Shown: positions 53,176-61,780, numbered from the stretch's first letter. The stretch is 64,000 nt of DNA from Candidimonas nitroreducens (GCF_002209565.1 NZ_NJIH01000002.1:451824-515823), one strand, 5' to 3'. The notes: generated by a model from the letters alone, not told the origin. Numbers and translations are program-made.

Positions 53176-54162
53176 TCATTCCGGTTTGATCGACATCGAC
53201 TTGATGATGCCCGACCACAACTTGCGATCGGCTTCCAGCATGGCATGCATTTCGGCCGGCTTCAGCGGGTCGCGCACCATGCCCAAAGTCTTGTAGCGCT
53301 CGGCGACATCGGGCAGCGCAGTGATCCGGTTGATCTCGTCGTTGAGCAGTTCCGTGCGGTCGGCCGGCATGCCCTTGGGGCCCATGACGCCGTACCAGTT
53401 GGTGACCTTGAAGCCCTTGATGGTTTCCGAAACGCTGGGAACGTCCGGCAGCCCTTCGTAGCGCTGCGGTTCGGTCACGGCGATCAGGCGTACCTGGCCG
53501 GACTTGGCATAAGGCAGGAGCAACGAAGCGCCGCCGGCAAACATGTCGCATTCCCCGCGCACCAGCGCGGAAACGGCCGGGCCGCCGCCTTTGTACGGCA
53601 CGTGCACGATGTCCAGATTCGCTACCTTCGCCAGCAGCGCCAAGGTCAGGTGATTATGCGAGCCGATGCCACCCGAGGAATAATTGACCTTGCCCGGATT
53701 GGCGCGGATATAGGCCAGCAGCTCATCGAAATTCTTCACCGGCAGCTTGGAAGATACCGCGATCACGTTGATGACGAAGGCCAGCATGGCAACGGTCTGG
53801 AAATCGTCGACGGGGTCGAAGGCAAGATTGTGATACAGGCCATCGTCCATGGCATGCGTCGACATGCTGCCGATTTCCAATGTGTAGCCGTCGGCGGGCG
53901 CGCGCGCCACCTGGGCCGCGCCGATGTTCCCCCCTGCCCCGGGAACATTTTCAACCACCACTGGCTGGCCGGATTTCGGGAACATGTGGCGGCCGACGAT
54001 ACGGCCCAGCAGATCCGTCGAGCCGCCCGGCGCGAACGGGACGACGAAGCGGATGGGCTTGACGGGAAAGCCCCCCGCTTCGGCGGCAAAGATGCGATTC
54101 GACATCGCCATGGCGCCCAAACCCCATCCGAGCATATGTCTGCGGGAAATACCACGATTCAT
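53176..54162 (-). CDS. Bug/TctC-family solute-binding protein with a Tat-type signal (receptor 4)
   Basis: A 328-residue Bug receptor. Its N-terminus is unlike the other three: S-R-R-H-M-L (6-11) is a twin-arginine motif, followed by a weakly hydrophobic Gly/Ala/Met stretch and A-A-E-A near 26-29, so export by Tat is likely. Bug hallmarks are P-F-A-P-G-G-S-T-D-L-L-G-R, E-N-V-P-G-A-G-G-N-I-G and P-Y-K-G-G-G-P-A-V-S. It is the last gene of the SnoaL-aldolase-cupin operon, 128 bases after the cupin gene with a strong hairpin between. Confidence 0.88.
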   Translation of the reverse strand: MNRGISRRHMLGWGLGAMAMSNRIFAAEAGGFPVKPIRFVVPFAPGGSTDLLGRIVGRHMFPKSGQPVVVENVPGAGGNIGAAQVARAPADGYTLEIGSMSTHAMDDGLYHNLAFDPVDDFQTVAMLAFVINVIAVSSKLPVKNFDELLAYIRANPGKVNYSSGGIGSHNHLTLALLAKVANLDIVHVPYKGGGPAVSALVRGECDMFAGGASLLLPYAKSGQVRLIAVTEPQRYEGLPDVPSVSETIKGFKVTNWYGVMGPKGMPADRTELLNDEINRITALPDVAERYKTLGMVRDPLKPAEMHAMLEADRKLWSGIIKSMSIKPE

Positions 54163-54237
54163 GAAAGATCCTCGATTGTTCTGTGAACTGGATTGTGTGC
54201 CCCAGCTTGCATTTACTGGGCTTCTGTCTATTGATGG

Positions 54238-54261
54238 GCCAATCGGCCTATGCCGATTGGC
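54238..54261 (-). other. intercistronic hairpin before receptor 4
   Basis: GCCAATCGGC (54238-54247) pairs perfectly with GCCGATTGGC (54252-54261) around a CTAT loop. It lies between the cupin stop (54291) and the receptor start (54162) and has no T-run. It could stabilise or separate the receptor message. Confidence 0.65.
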
Positions 54262-54290
54262 AGGCCTTCTTGCGCTCGACGGCTACGGGC

Positions 54291-55142
54291 CTACGCGGCT
54301 TCAGGCGCAGGGTAATCGTCGGCATTGCGCACCATGCCGGGCCGCGCGGCGAAATCGCGCCTGGGCGGGCAGAACAGATCCACCAGCAGCGCCGGCCCAG
54401 GGCCGATGTTGCGCGTGGTGTGCACCAGGCCCGGCGGGATGACGGTGACCGAGGGATAACCGACCTCGGCGTCGACGTCGGGACGCCAGGTTCCCAGATC
54501 CGAGTTCCAGGGCGTGCGCAGGTGGTGCACGTGCGTGCCCTTCAGGGTGATCGAGCCTTGCTCGAAGTCGACGTGCGAATGGGGCGACATGGTGCGCGTG
54601 TCACGCGGCTCCTGCCGCTCGCACAATACATTGATCATCAAGTTCGACGAGCGGTAGACGCGCGTCTTGTCGTTTTCCCGCACGCCTTGCGCCAGGTCAT
54701 AGGCACGCAAGGTGTAGCCCCCGGCGGGCGCGGGCCAGTCGGCCATCGGCGCCACGTCGTCTCTGGGAACAAGATAAGAGCTGGCATTGCCGGCCAGGGT
54801 AAGCAATGCTTGCACGCGCGCCGAAAAACAGCGCACGATCCAGCCCTCGGCGTCCGCTGTCACAGTCACGCCGCCGGGCGGCACGATCAGCAGGTGATTG
54901 CCGGCGACGGGGCGCGGCGCCTGCTTGCCGCACACGATGCTGACGCCCGTGTCCGGCAGCAGCACCATGTGTTCGTCGGGCACATCGCCCACGCTCAGCG
55001 TGGTGCCGGCACGTACGCGAGTAATTGCAATAACGAAATTCGCGCCACGGGTGATCCAGGTCGGAGAGCCGTCGGACTCCCGGAAATCCGGCTTGTCGAC
55101 GGAATGGTCGGCCACACAGGCGCGGTGTATGAGCTTAGACAT
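54291..55142 (-). CDS. cupin-domain protein (bicupin-like)
   Basis: A 283-residue protein with a clear cupin in the second half. Motif 1 is H-S-H-V-D-F-E-Q-G-S-I-T-L-K-G (H-x-H, then Glu, then Gly at the right spacing) and motif 2 is P-P-G-L-V-H-T-T-R-N. These supply three His and one Glu for a metal. The first half resembles a degenerate cupin without the metal His. It could be an isomerase, dioxygenase or sugar-acid enzyme. It lies 42 bases after the aldolase gene in the same operon. Confidence 0.75.
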   Translation of the reverse strand: MSKLIHRACVADHSVDKPDFRESDGSPTWITRGANFVIAITRVRAGTTLSVGDVPDEHMVLLPDTGVSIVCGKQAPRPVAGNHLLIVPPGGVTVTADAEGWIVRCFSARVQALLTLAGNASSYLVPRDDVAPMADWPAPAGGYTLRAYDLAQGVRENDKTRVYRSSNLMINVLCERQEPRDTRTMSPHSHVDFEQGSITLKGTHVHHLRTPWNSDLGTWRPDVDAEVGYPSVTVIPPGLVHTTRNIGPGPALLVDLFCPPRRDFAARPGMVRNADDYPAPEAA

Positions 55143-55184
55143 GATTCAGTGTCCTGTTCGAGGAAGTTGAGACACGCAGCGGGG

Positions 55185-55925
55185 TCAACCGCGTGGAAAG
55201 TCGGCGCGCAATTTCTTTGCGGCATTGCGCAGCATGGATTGATCGGAACCGACAACGAATACGCTGGCGCCTTTGGCGGCGAACTCCTGCGCTTCGGCGC
55301 GATTCGCGCACACCATCACCACCGGCAGGCCGTTGGCGCGCGCGGCGGCGACGATGCGGTCGACGGCCGCCATGATGACGGAGCCGGCGGGGTCGTCTTC
55401 CCCCATCGACAGCGCCAGGTCGGAGCGGCCGATCAGCAAGGCGCCCACGCCCGCAACCGCGGCAATCGCCTCGACATTCTCCAGAGCGGCGGCGCTTTCG
55501 ATCTGGCAGACGATCATGTTCTGGTCGGCCTCGGCGATCGCCTCCTGGCGGCTACGTGTGCCGTAGCCACCGAAACGCGCGGACAGCGAGATGCCCCGCC
55601 GGCCGCCGATGAAGCGCGCCGCGGCGACCACCTCGCGAGCGTGCTCGGCACTGTCCACGTGCGGCACGACGATGCCATCGGCCCCCAAGTCCAGCACATT
55701 GAGTATCGTCGCATCACGCTGATCCGGCACGCGCACCAGCATGGGAACGTCCAGAGCACGCGCGGCGAACAGCATTCGGTCGAGCGAGGCCCGGTCGAAC
55801 GGCGCATGCTCGGCGTCGAGCACCAGGAAATCGAGATCGGCCAATGCCAGCACCTCGATGACTTGAGGGCTGTCCGTCTTGATGAAAATGCCTACGCTTT
55901 GATAAGAAGGAAAAGACGCCAACAT
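55185..55925 (-). CDS. HpcH/HpaI-family class II pyruvate aldolase
   Basis: A 246-residue (beta/alpha)8 aldolase. Characteristic segments are V-L-D-A-E-H-A-P-F-D (35-44), G-A-D-G-I-V-V-P-H-V, and the metal ligands Glu in C-Q-I-E-S and Asp in G-R-S-D-L-A. The start at 55925 (M-L-A-S-F-P-S-Y) gives the normal length; the upstream open frame is Arg/Cys-rich. Family members split 4-hydroxy-2-oxo acids into pyruvate (or a related oxo acid) and an aldehyde. It is in one operon with the cupin, SnoaL-like and receptor genes, so a hydroxy-oxo acid intermediate is expected. Confidence 0.88.
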   Translation of the reverse strand: MLASFPSYQSVGIFIKTDSPQVIEVLALADLDFLVLDAEHAPFDRASLDRMLFAARALDVPMLVRVPDQRDATILNVLDLGADGIVVPHVDSAEHAREVVAAARFIGGRRGISLSARFGGYGTRSRQEAIAEADQNMIVCQIESAAALENVEAIAAVAGVGALLIGRSDLALSMGEDDPAGSVIMAAVDRIVAAARANGLPVVMVCANRAEAQEFAAKGASVFVVGSDQSMLRNAAKKLRADFPRG

Positions 55926-56069
55926 GAAAATCACATCCCGATAAAAATAAATTGCACACAGCGCCCGGCTGCATGACCGGCGCGGCCACCCGCGCCCGCA
56001 GCGCCCGCATAGGCGCATAGGGAATGGCCGGCGCAGTGCAGCGTGATACGCGGCAACGCCGCAGCATGC

Positions 56070-56531
56070 CTAGCGACTGAGCTTCCCGCCCAGCGGCAGG
56101 CCGCCGCCCTCGTTGCGCCGCGGATTGCGGAAAATCCAGGTGACCTTGCGCAAGGCGAAGCGCCACCTGCCGTCCGCACCCAAGGCGTACTCGTCGTCAT
56201 AGTCCGCCACCAACAGCGGCTCGGCGGGCAGCGGCGGCACGCCGTTCGCGGCGTACAGCGTCAGAATGCAGCTGCCTCGCACCTTTTCGGCCGAGACCTG
56301 CTCGAAGCGGAAATTGGTATAGATATGGCGGCTCGTGCGCGGGCCATTGGCCAGGCGCCCGGCATAAGCCTCGCGCAGCGCGGCCCGGCCGCGGCTCGCT
56401 TCCCCCGTCGAGCGCTCGTATGCGCCGTCCTCGGTGAACAGCTCGGCCACCAGGCTGGAATCGCCGCGGTCTATCAGCCAGGCGAATTCCGCATTCAGGG
56501 CCTCCAGTTCAGCGCGAATCGAAACGTCCAT
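56070..56531 (-). CDS. SnoaL-like / NTF2-fold protein
   Basis: A 153-residue protein of the NTF2-like fold. It has the N-terminal helix with E-A-L-N-A-E-F-A-W-L-I-D-R-G-D, L-F-T-E-D-G-A-Y, a G-R-A-A-L-R-E-A-Y segment and S-R-H-I-Y-T-N-F. Related proteins act as cyclases, isomerases, dehydratases or ring-hydroxylating dioxygenase beta subunits; no alpha subunit is present. It is the first long gene of the aldolase-cupin-receptor operon, with 144 bases before the aldolase gene. Confidence 0.78.
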   Translation of the reverse strand: MDVSIRAELEALNAEFAWLIDRGDSSLVAELFTEDGAYERSTGEASRGRAALREAYAGRLANGPRTSRHIYTNFRFEQVSAEKVRGSCILTLYAANGVPPLPAEPLLVADYDDEYALGADGRWRFALRKVTWIFRNPRRNEGGGLPLGGKLSR

Positions 56532-56540
56532 GTACAGCTC

Positions 56541-56621
56541 CTATTTCTTTTTCAGGGTGGCCGCAAGCTGCATGGGCGCCAGGCAGGCAATCGCCGCCGT
56601 AAAAACAACGCCACGAACCAT
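56541..56621 (-). CDS. very short open frame encoding a signal-peptide-like 26-residue product
   Basis: ATG at 56619-56621 has an excellent GGGGAG site just before it and opens a 26-codon frame that ends in three Lys. The product is a hydrophobic stretch with A-I-A-C-L-A-P, like a signal peptide or membrane peptide. It sits at the head of the SnoaL-aldolase-cupin-receptor transcript, nine bases before the SnoaL-like ATG at 56531. It may be a translated leader, a small membrane protein or a relic of a lost exported gene. Expression is unproven. Confidence 0.3.
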   Translation of the reverse strand: MVRGVVFTAAIACLAPMQLAATLKKK

Positions 56622-56725
56622 GGCTCTCCCCTTATTTCCTGCGAGAGCCTTGCACCCCCAAAGGAGTGCTTTACGGCGACGAACAAGCCGGCCCCGCGTA
56701 CAATCGCCAGCCACGCCAAGATCGG

Positions 56726-56792
56726 TACAATTGTAGGAATCGGAATGGAGCGGAAGCCGGAAAATTCTGGCTTCGTTTCGCCGCACGAAACG
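56726..56792. promoter_or_regulatory. two palindromes in the IclR / SnoaL-operon divergent region
   Basis: TACAATTGTA (56726-56735) is a perfect 10-base palindrome. CGTTTCG-CCGCA-CGAAACG (56774-56792) has 7-base perfect arms and lies only 14 bases before the IclR ATG. Either may be the operator of the IclR-type regulator for itself and the divergent operon. Confidence 0.45.
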
Positions 56793-56805
56793 ACCGGCGG
56801 ACTAG

Positions 56806-57600
56806 ATGAGCACATCCATGAACCTGATCGTCCGTACGCTGGACGTACTGCAGGCTCTGAACAAGCAGACGCATTGCTCGCTGCGCAGCCTGCACGAAGC
56901 CACGGGCATACCCAAGCCCACGGTGCACAGGCTGCTGCAGACACTGAAAAACGAAGGCTACGTACGCTCCGACATCGCCAAGGGCATCTACTCCCTGACC
57001 GAGAAGGTACGCCTGCTCAGCGAAGGCTACACAGAATGCGAGCTGGTGGTGGAACTGGGCGGCCCCATACTGCGCCGCATAACGCGGAGCACCGGCCTGC
57101 CGCTGGCCATCGGCATCGCCGAGCGCGGCCAGATCGTCGTGCGCTGCAGCAGCATGCCCTACAGCCCTATCGGCCCCTCCCACACCACAATAGGCAACGC
57201 CCACGAAATGACCGTCTCGGCCATGGGCCTGGCTTTTCTGGCATTCTGCAATGCCGACGAGCGAACGAACCTGGTGAAATCGATCGAACAGGCGTCGGAT
57301 CCCGCCGAGTGGAAGGCCTCGTCCGCCAAGCTGCGCGCTGACATCACGCTGGTGCGCAAGCGCGGCTTTGCGCTGCGCCAACCCAGCCCGCAGCACCCCA
57401 GCACCACACTGGCGGTGCCCATCCAGCACCAAAAACAGATATTGGGCGTGCTGTCGCTTACCACCTTTCCCTCATTGCTCAAGCGCGGCACCGCCATCAC
57501 CGACTTCACCCGCACCCTGATCGAGGCCAGCCAGGAAATCAGCAAGGCCGTGGCAGCGCATCAGGGCGGTACGGCTGGCGCGTCCCCGCGTAAATCCTGA
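56806..57600 (+). CDS. IclR-family transcriptional regulator
   Basis: A 264-residue IclR regulator. The DNA-binding part has I-V-R-T-L-D-V-L-Q-A-L, T-G-I-P-K-P-T-V-H-R-L-L-Q-T-L and Y-S-L-T. The effector domain shows A-I-G-I-A-E-R-G-Q, S-A-M-G-L-A-F-L-A-F, and a C-terminal V-P-I-Q-H-Q-K-Q-I-L-G-V-L-S-L. It is divergent from the SnoaL-aldolase-cupin-receptor operon, so it should control that pathway, sensing its substrate or an intermediate. Its stop is only 14 bases from the efeB stop on the other strand. Confidence 0.9.
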   Translation: MSTSMNLIVRTLDVLQALNKQTHCSLRSLHEATGIPKPTVHRLLQTLKNEGYVRSDIAKGIYSLTEKVRLLSEGYTECELVVELGGPILRRITRSTGLPLAIGIAERGQIVVRCSSMPYSPIGPSHTTIGNAHEMTVSAMGLAFLAFCNADERTNLVKSIEQASDPAEWKASSAKLRADITLVRKRGFALRQPSPQHPSTTLAVPIQHQKQILGVLSLTTFPSLLKRGTAITDFTRTLIEASQEISKAVAAHQGGTAGASPRKS

Positions 57601-57614
57601 GCCTGGATCGAATC

Positions 57615-58892
57615 TTACGTGAACAGTTGCTCGGCTATGTAGTGGCCGGGCCGCGGCGCGGGAGGAACGAAGAAAATCGCCGAGCCGATGTGGGCGATGT
57701 ATTCATTCAGCGCATCGGACGCGCCCAACTTGGTCTGCAGCGCTTCAAAATGCGCCGGGTCGTTCTGGTAGCAGATGAACAGCAGACCTGCATCCAGTAG
57801 GCCATAGCGGTTGATGCCATCGGTGTAGTTGTATGAACGGCGCAGGATCTTCAAGCCGCCATTGTTTTCATGGGCCGCCAGCCGTATGTGGGCAGTGGCC
57901 GGAATGAGCAATTGCCCTTCGCTGTCGCGCTTGTGGAAATCGGGCGTATCGAACTCTTTTTGCCCGGTCAGCGGCGCGCCGGACTCCTTGTGACGGCCGA
58001 AGACAGCGTTCTGATCGCTGACCCGGTCGGTGTCCCAGTTTTCGATGTGCATCTGGATCTTGCGCACGACCTGATAGCTGCCGTGCCGCTGCCAGGCGGG
58101 CCCGTCCTTGACCCAGACGTGGTGGTCGAAATCCTCCGCCGCCTTGATGTTGCGCGTGCCGTCGCGGTAGCCGAGCAGGTTGCGCGGCGTGGACTGGCCC
58201 TTGCCGGCCGAGGCACGGCCGAAGCCGAGCACCGCCCAGCGGGTCGACGCCGCGCCGATGTCCTTGGCGATACGAGCCAGATCGCGGATGGCGTGGTAGG
58301 CCACCTGAGGGTCGTCGGCGCAAGCCTGCAGCGAAAGATCGCCGCCGGTCAGATCGGGCTGCAGGGAATCGCTGGGCAGCTGCTTCAAGTCACGCAGCCG
58401 GGCCGGCCGCTTGTCCGCCAGCCCGTATGCATCGGTAAAGATATTCGGGCCGAGGCCCACGGTGACGGTCAGCGAAGCCGGGCCGAGGCTCAGGGCCTCG
58501 CCGGTATCGGCGCCCACGCTATTGGCGCGCGTCGGCTCGACCTGGCCGACGGTTCGGCCCTGCATCAACAACGCTATCGCCGCCGACCACCGTGCCAGCA
58601 GCACCTGCAGGTCGGCACGATCGTTCGAGGTGAGATCGAACGTCATGTACAGGACATAGCGCTGCTGCGGTGTCATGATGCCCGCCTGTTCGGCGCTGCC
58701 GTAGAATGCGTGCGCCGTGGAAAGGTCGACGATTTCATTGTCCGGTGGGGCCCCGGCGGCGCCCAGGGCGGCGGCCGTCGCCGGGCCAGCGCCAAGCATC
58801 GCACCCAAAGTACCGGTGGCGGTGCCGAGCAGCAGGCTGCGACGGGTGAGCTGATGGGCCGCTGCGCCGCCTGGAATTTCAGCTTTCGACAT
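57615..58892 (-). CDS. efeB: EfeB, Tat-exported DyP-type haem peroxidase
   Basis: A 425-residue dye-decolourising peroxidase of the EfeB/YcdB type. The Tat signal has T-R-R-S-L-L-L-G (16-23) followed by an Ala/Gly-rich stretch to about residue 40. The DyP motif G-Y-R-D-G-T-R-N (241-248) carries the distal Asp, and a proximal haem His is expected in L-A-A-H-E-N-N. It works in the periplasm with EfeU and EfeO in ferrous iron uptake. The start at 58892 is 22 bases after the efeO stop. It ends the efeUOB operon. Confidence 0.93.
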   Translation of the reverse strand: MSKAEIPGGAAAHQLTRRSLLLGTATGTLGAMLGAGPATAAALGAAGAPPDNEIVDLSTAHAFYGSAEQAGIMTPQQRYVLYMTFDLTSNDRADLQVLLARWSAAIALLMQGRTVGQVEPTRANSVGADTGEALSLGPASLTVTVGLGPNIFTDAYGLADKRPARLRDLKQLPSDSLQPDLTGGDLSLQACADDPQVAYHAIRDLARIAKDIGAASTRWAVLGFGRASAGKGQSTPRNLLGYRDGTRNIKAAEDFDHHVWVKDGPAWQRHGSYQVVRKIQMHIENWDTDRVSDQNAVFGRHKESGAPLTGQKEFDTPDFHKRDSEGQLLIPATAHIRLAAHENNGGLKILRRSYNYTDGINRYGLLDAGLLFICYQNDPAHFEALQTKLGASDALNEYIAHIGSAIFFVPPAPRPGHYIAEQLFT

Positions 58893-58914
58893 GACTCTGG
58901 CTCCGTCCGCCCCT

Positions 58915-60144
58915 CTAGCCACGCCCGACGGTCGCCACTTTTTCGGCGATCTTCGACAACGGCTCCTGCAAGGCCTGGATGCCGCGGCTCAGCTTGGCCG
59001 CATCGGCAGTCTTGATGTCAGAGGTGTAGCGCTTGAAGCCGCCAGGCTCATTCGGATCACGGTAGCTGTCGAGCAATGTATCGACCTTGGCGAACTGCTG
59101 TTTCACCCGCTTGGTGAGCGCCGGATCGATGCGCGCCAGACCCGGCTCCAGGAAGGCGAATGCCTGCTGGGCGCCTTCGACATTGCCTTCGAAGTCCACC
59201 AGATCGTAATGGCTGTAGGCCTCCTCTTCGCCGGTGATCTTGGTGGTCTGCACTTCTTCGAGCAGATCGGCGGCGCCATTGGCCAGATCCTCGGGACGGT
59301 AGTGCAGCGTCTTGACCAGCTTGTCGAGCCGGCCGACATTTTCCTGTAGCTCGGCGGCGAGCTGTTTGGTTTCGGGCGTGATCCGGCCATTCTCGAACAG
59401 ATCGCGCTCGATGGCATGGAAGCCGTGCCAGCCCACCTTCGGATCGAGGTTGGACGCCCGCATGTCGATCAGGTAGTCGAGATTGCCGGCATTGTCGGTA
59501 GCTTTGTGGCCCGGCAGCACGAAACCGTCGACATCCGACTCGATCCGTTCATAGAATGGCCGCGCCAGCGGGTAGTCGACCTTGGCCTTGGCCACGTTGC
59601 CGGCATCGACGTCGGTCTTGAGCCGATCTACGGCGGTGGCCATGGCGTCGACGACGCCATCGACATATTTGGCATATCCCTGGGTGCCGTCGGCCAGAAT
59701 AGTGGCCGTGCTGCCGTTCGCTTCAGGCGCGGCCTTGCCCGTGACCGTGAAGGCCAGCATTTCCTGCTTGGCGCCCGGGCAATAGATCTGGTAGCTGCCT
59801 CCGCCCAAGGTCAAGGTGAAAGAAACCGCGGGCAGGCCGGGCGCGAGGTTCTCTTTCTCGCCCAGGATCCGGTTGTCGCTCTGCAGCTCGACCTCGGTGA
59901 TCGCGGTTGCGGTCTTGTTGACCACCGTGAAGGTGACGGGCCCCGCCTTGGCCGAGGAATGATCCAGGGCGCAGACCTGGCCGTGCTCGCCGGTCAATGT
60001 GACCTGAACCTGGGACACGCCGTTTTTCATTGGCGCCGCCCCGGCGTTCATAGCCGCAAAGGCCGCCGGCGCGGCCGTCACGGCAGCAAGCAGGCCGGCA
60101 AGCACCGCATGGGCACGGATGTGGGCAGAATTAATTGGATGCAT
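58915..60144 (-). CDS. efeO: EfeO, periplasmic iron-uptake protein (cupredoxin + M75 domains)
   Basis: A 409-residue periplasmic protein. A signal peptide covers roughly residues 1-28. A cupredoxin-like domain (about 35-145) includes C-A-L-D-H and Y-Q-I-Y-C-P-G-A-K. The M75 domain follows, with the H-x-x-E motif in W-H-G-F-H-A-I-E-R-D-L-F. It binds iron for EfeU. The ATG at 60144 lies inside the end of efeU (14-base overlap), so translation is coupled. The start is chosen there because it directly precedes the signal peptide. Confidence 0.93.
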   Translation of the reverse strand: MHPINSAHIRAHAVLAGLLAAVTAAPAAFAAMNAGAAPMKNGVSQVQVTLTGEHGQVCALDHSSAKAGPVTFTVVNKTATAITEVELQSDNRILGEKENLAPGLPAVSFTLTLGGGSYQIYCPGAKQEMLAFTVTGKAAPEANGSTATILADGTQGYAKYVDGVVDAMATAVDRLKTDVDAGNVAKAKVDYPLARPFYERIESDVDGFVLPGHKATDNAGNLDYLIDMRASNLDPKVGWHGFHAIERDLFENGRITPETKQLAAELQENVGRLDKLVKTLHYRPEDLANGAADLLEEVQTTKITGEEEAYSHYDLVDFEGNVEGAQQAFAFLEPGLARIDPALTKRVKQQFAKVDTLLDSYRDPNEPGGFKRYTSDIKTADAAKLSRGIQALQEPLSKIAEKVATVGRG

Positions 60145-61780
60145 GAAGAGTTCCTCGGGTGTGGTTTCGGCCGTTGACAATGCCGCCATTGGCGGAAGAT
60201 TGCGGGTCGGGATTGCAGCCAGCTCGGCGCAGCTTTGCGAGCCGGCGGTTATTGCGACAGGCATAGGCCGCCAGGATCAAGGCGGCAAGCAGCAGAACGG
60301 CGGGCAGCCCGACCGCCCAGAAACCGTGCTCGGATCGTTCGGCATGCAGGCGGCGCAAGGCCTGCGCGGCGTGCGATACGTAATCCGGAGAAACCCGCCA
60401 GGCCCGTAGCGCGGACGGCTGCGAGCCGCCGGCGCGGAGTGTGCGCGGGGTTTGCAGGCCGCTGCCCGAAATGGCGACGAAAGCGGTTTCGTATCCTGAC
60501 GCGTCCAGCAACTGGCCGCCGGCAATCCAGACATCGAGCGTGCGCCGGGACGTCCACGAAGCCTGGAACGGGCCGGGATGCTGTTGTGGGTTCAGGCCGA
60601 TTGGAATGCGCCCATGATTCAGCGCCACGATGTCGTCCAGCGTGAGCGTGGGCCTCGCGTGCGCCACAGCGCTGGCACGATGGGCATGCCAGGCCGTCGC
60701 CGCCAGGCCCGCATGCAAGGCAGACTCATGCGTGCCCGAGGCCAGGGATACACGCTCGGTGCGGCCGTCTTCGAACCGGATGGCCAGCTCCGGCGCGCGC
60801 GCGGACGAGGCATCCAGCTCGGCGTGGCCGATCGGCTTGGCCGGGTCGTTGGCGGCGACCAATGGCACCGCCCGCGGCAGGCGCCACTGCGGCACAGGAT
60901 AAGCGAAGGCGAGCGCCGCCGCCACGATGGCAATTGCCGCCGCGGTCGCGAACTGCAGCCGTACGGCGGTTTTGGGAGCCGGGCGATGCGCGGCCGGCCA
61001 GAAAACCAGCAGCGACACGGGTATGAGATAGGCCAGCCACCCCACTACTTCTATCAAGCGGGGATCGGCGGGAATGCCCAGCACCCCGGTAATCAGGGCC
61101 GAGCGGATCGTGCCTGGCGCTACCAGCCACGACAGGTTCATCACGGTCTGCTGTCCCGCGTTCAACCAGCCGGCTTCATGCGCAGTGCGTAGCGAGGTAA
61201 CCACCAGGCCCGCCGCGACGAGCACGAGAAACGCGCCGGTGATGCGAAAGAAGCGGGAAAGATTGATCCGCACGCCGCCGGCATATATGCCCCAGCCTAT
61301 GGCGACGGCCAGCAGCAGCCCGATGATCGCGCCCGCCGCGGCCCAGGCGGCCGACTGGGCTGCGGAGAATGTGGCCAGCAGAAAGACGCTGGTTTCGAAG
61401 CCTTCCTTCAAGACGGCAAGAAAGGCCATGCTGGCCAGCGCATAGGTGCTGGCCTGGCCCAGCGCCTCGGCCGTCTCGGCCTCGATCTGACGCTTCAGGT
61501 CGCGCGCATGCGCGTTCATCCACATGATCATGCCGGTGACGAAGAAAATGGCGATACAGCCGATGACCGACTCCATGCCCTCTTGCTCGGCCTGGGGAAG
61601 CGCCCGCTCGATCCAGTTCAGGGCTACACCCACCACGATGGACAAGGCCACCGCAAGAATCACGCCCAGCCACATGGCTCTCAGGCTCTTGCCATTCTTG
61701 CGCAGGAAGGCGGCGATGATGCCGACGATCAGCGCCGCCTCGAGGCCCTCGCGCAAACCTATGACCAGCGTTGCCAACAT
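60131..61780 (-). CDS. efeU: EfeU, FTR1-type iron permease with long C-terminal extension
   Basis: A 549-residue iron permease. The two FTR1 motifs are present: R-E-G-L-E (10-14) and K-E-G-F-E (125-129), each in a membrane helix. The permease part has about seven helices and ends near residue 290. Classical EfeU is only about 275 residues; here roughly 230 further residues form a likely periplasmic domain, followed by one more membrane helix (about 500-520) and a basic tail. A Fur box upstream (61942-61963) suggests repression by iron. It is the first gene of efeUOB. Confidence 0.9.
   Translation of the reverse strand: MLATLVIGLREGLEAALIVGIIAAFLRKNGKSLRAMWLGVILAVALSIVVGVALNWIERALPQAEQEGMESVIGCIAIFFVTGMIMWMNAHARDLKRQIEAETAEALGQASTYALASMAFLAVLKEGFETSVFLLATFSAAQSAAWAAAGAIIGLLLAVAIGWGIYAGGVRINLSRFFRITGAFLVLVAAGLVVTSLRTAHEAGWLNAGQQTVMNLSWLVAPGTIRSALITGVLGIPADPRLIEVVGWLAYLIPVSLLVFWPAAHRPAPKTAVRLQFATAAAIAIVAAALAFAYPVPQWRLPRAVPLVAANDPAKPIGHAELDASSARAPELAIRFEDGRTERVSLASGTHESALHAGLAATAWHAHRASAVAHARPTLTLDDIVALNHGRIPIGLNPQQHPGPFQASWTSRRTLDVWIAGGQLLDASGYETAFVAISGSGLQTPRTLRAGGSQPSALRAWRVSPDYVSHAAQALRRLHAERSEHGFWAVGLPAVLLLAALILAAYACRNNRRLAKLRRAGCNPDPQSSANGGIVNGRNHTRGTLHASN

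Noticed and set aside
54183..55976. 597-codon plus-strand frame across the cupin and aldolase genes
   Set aside because: Both opposite-strand genes show intact metal-site motifs; the plus frame does not resemble any protein.
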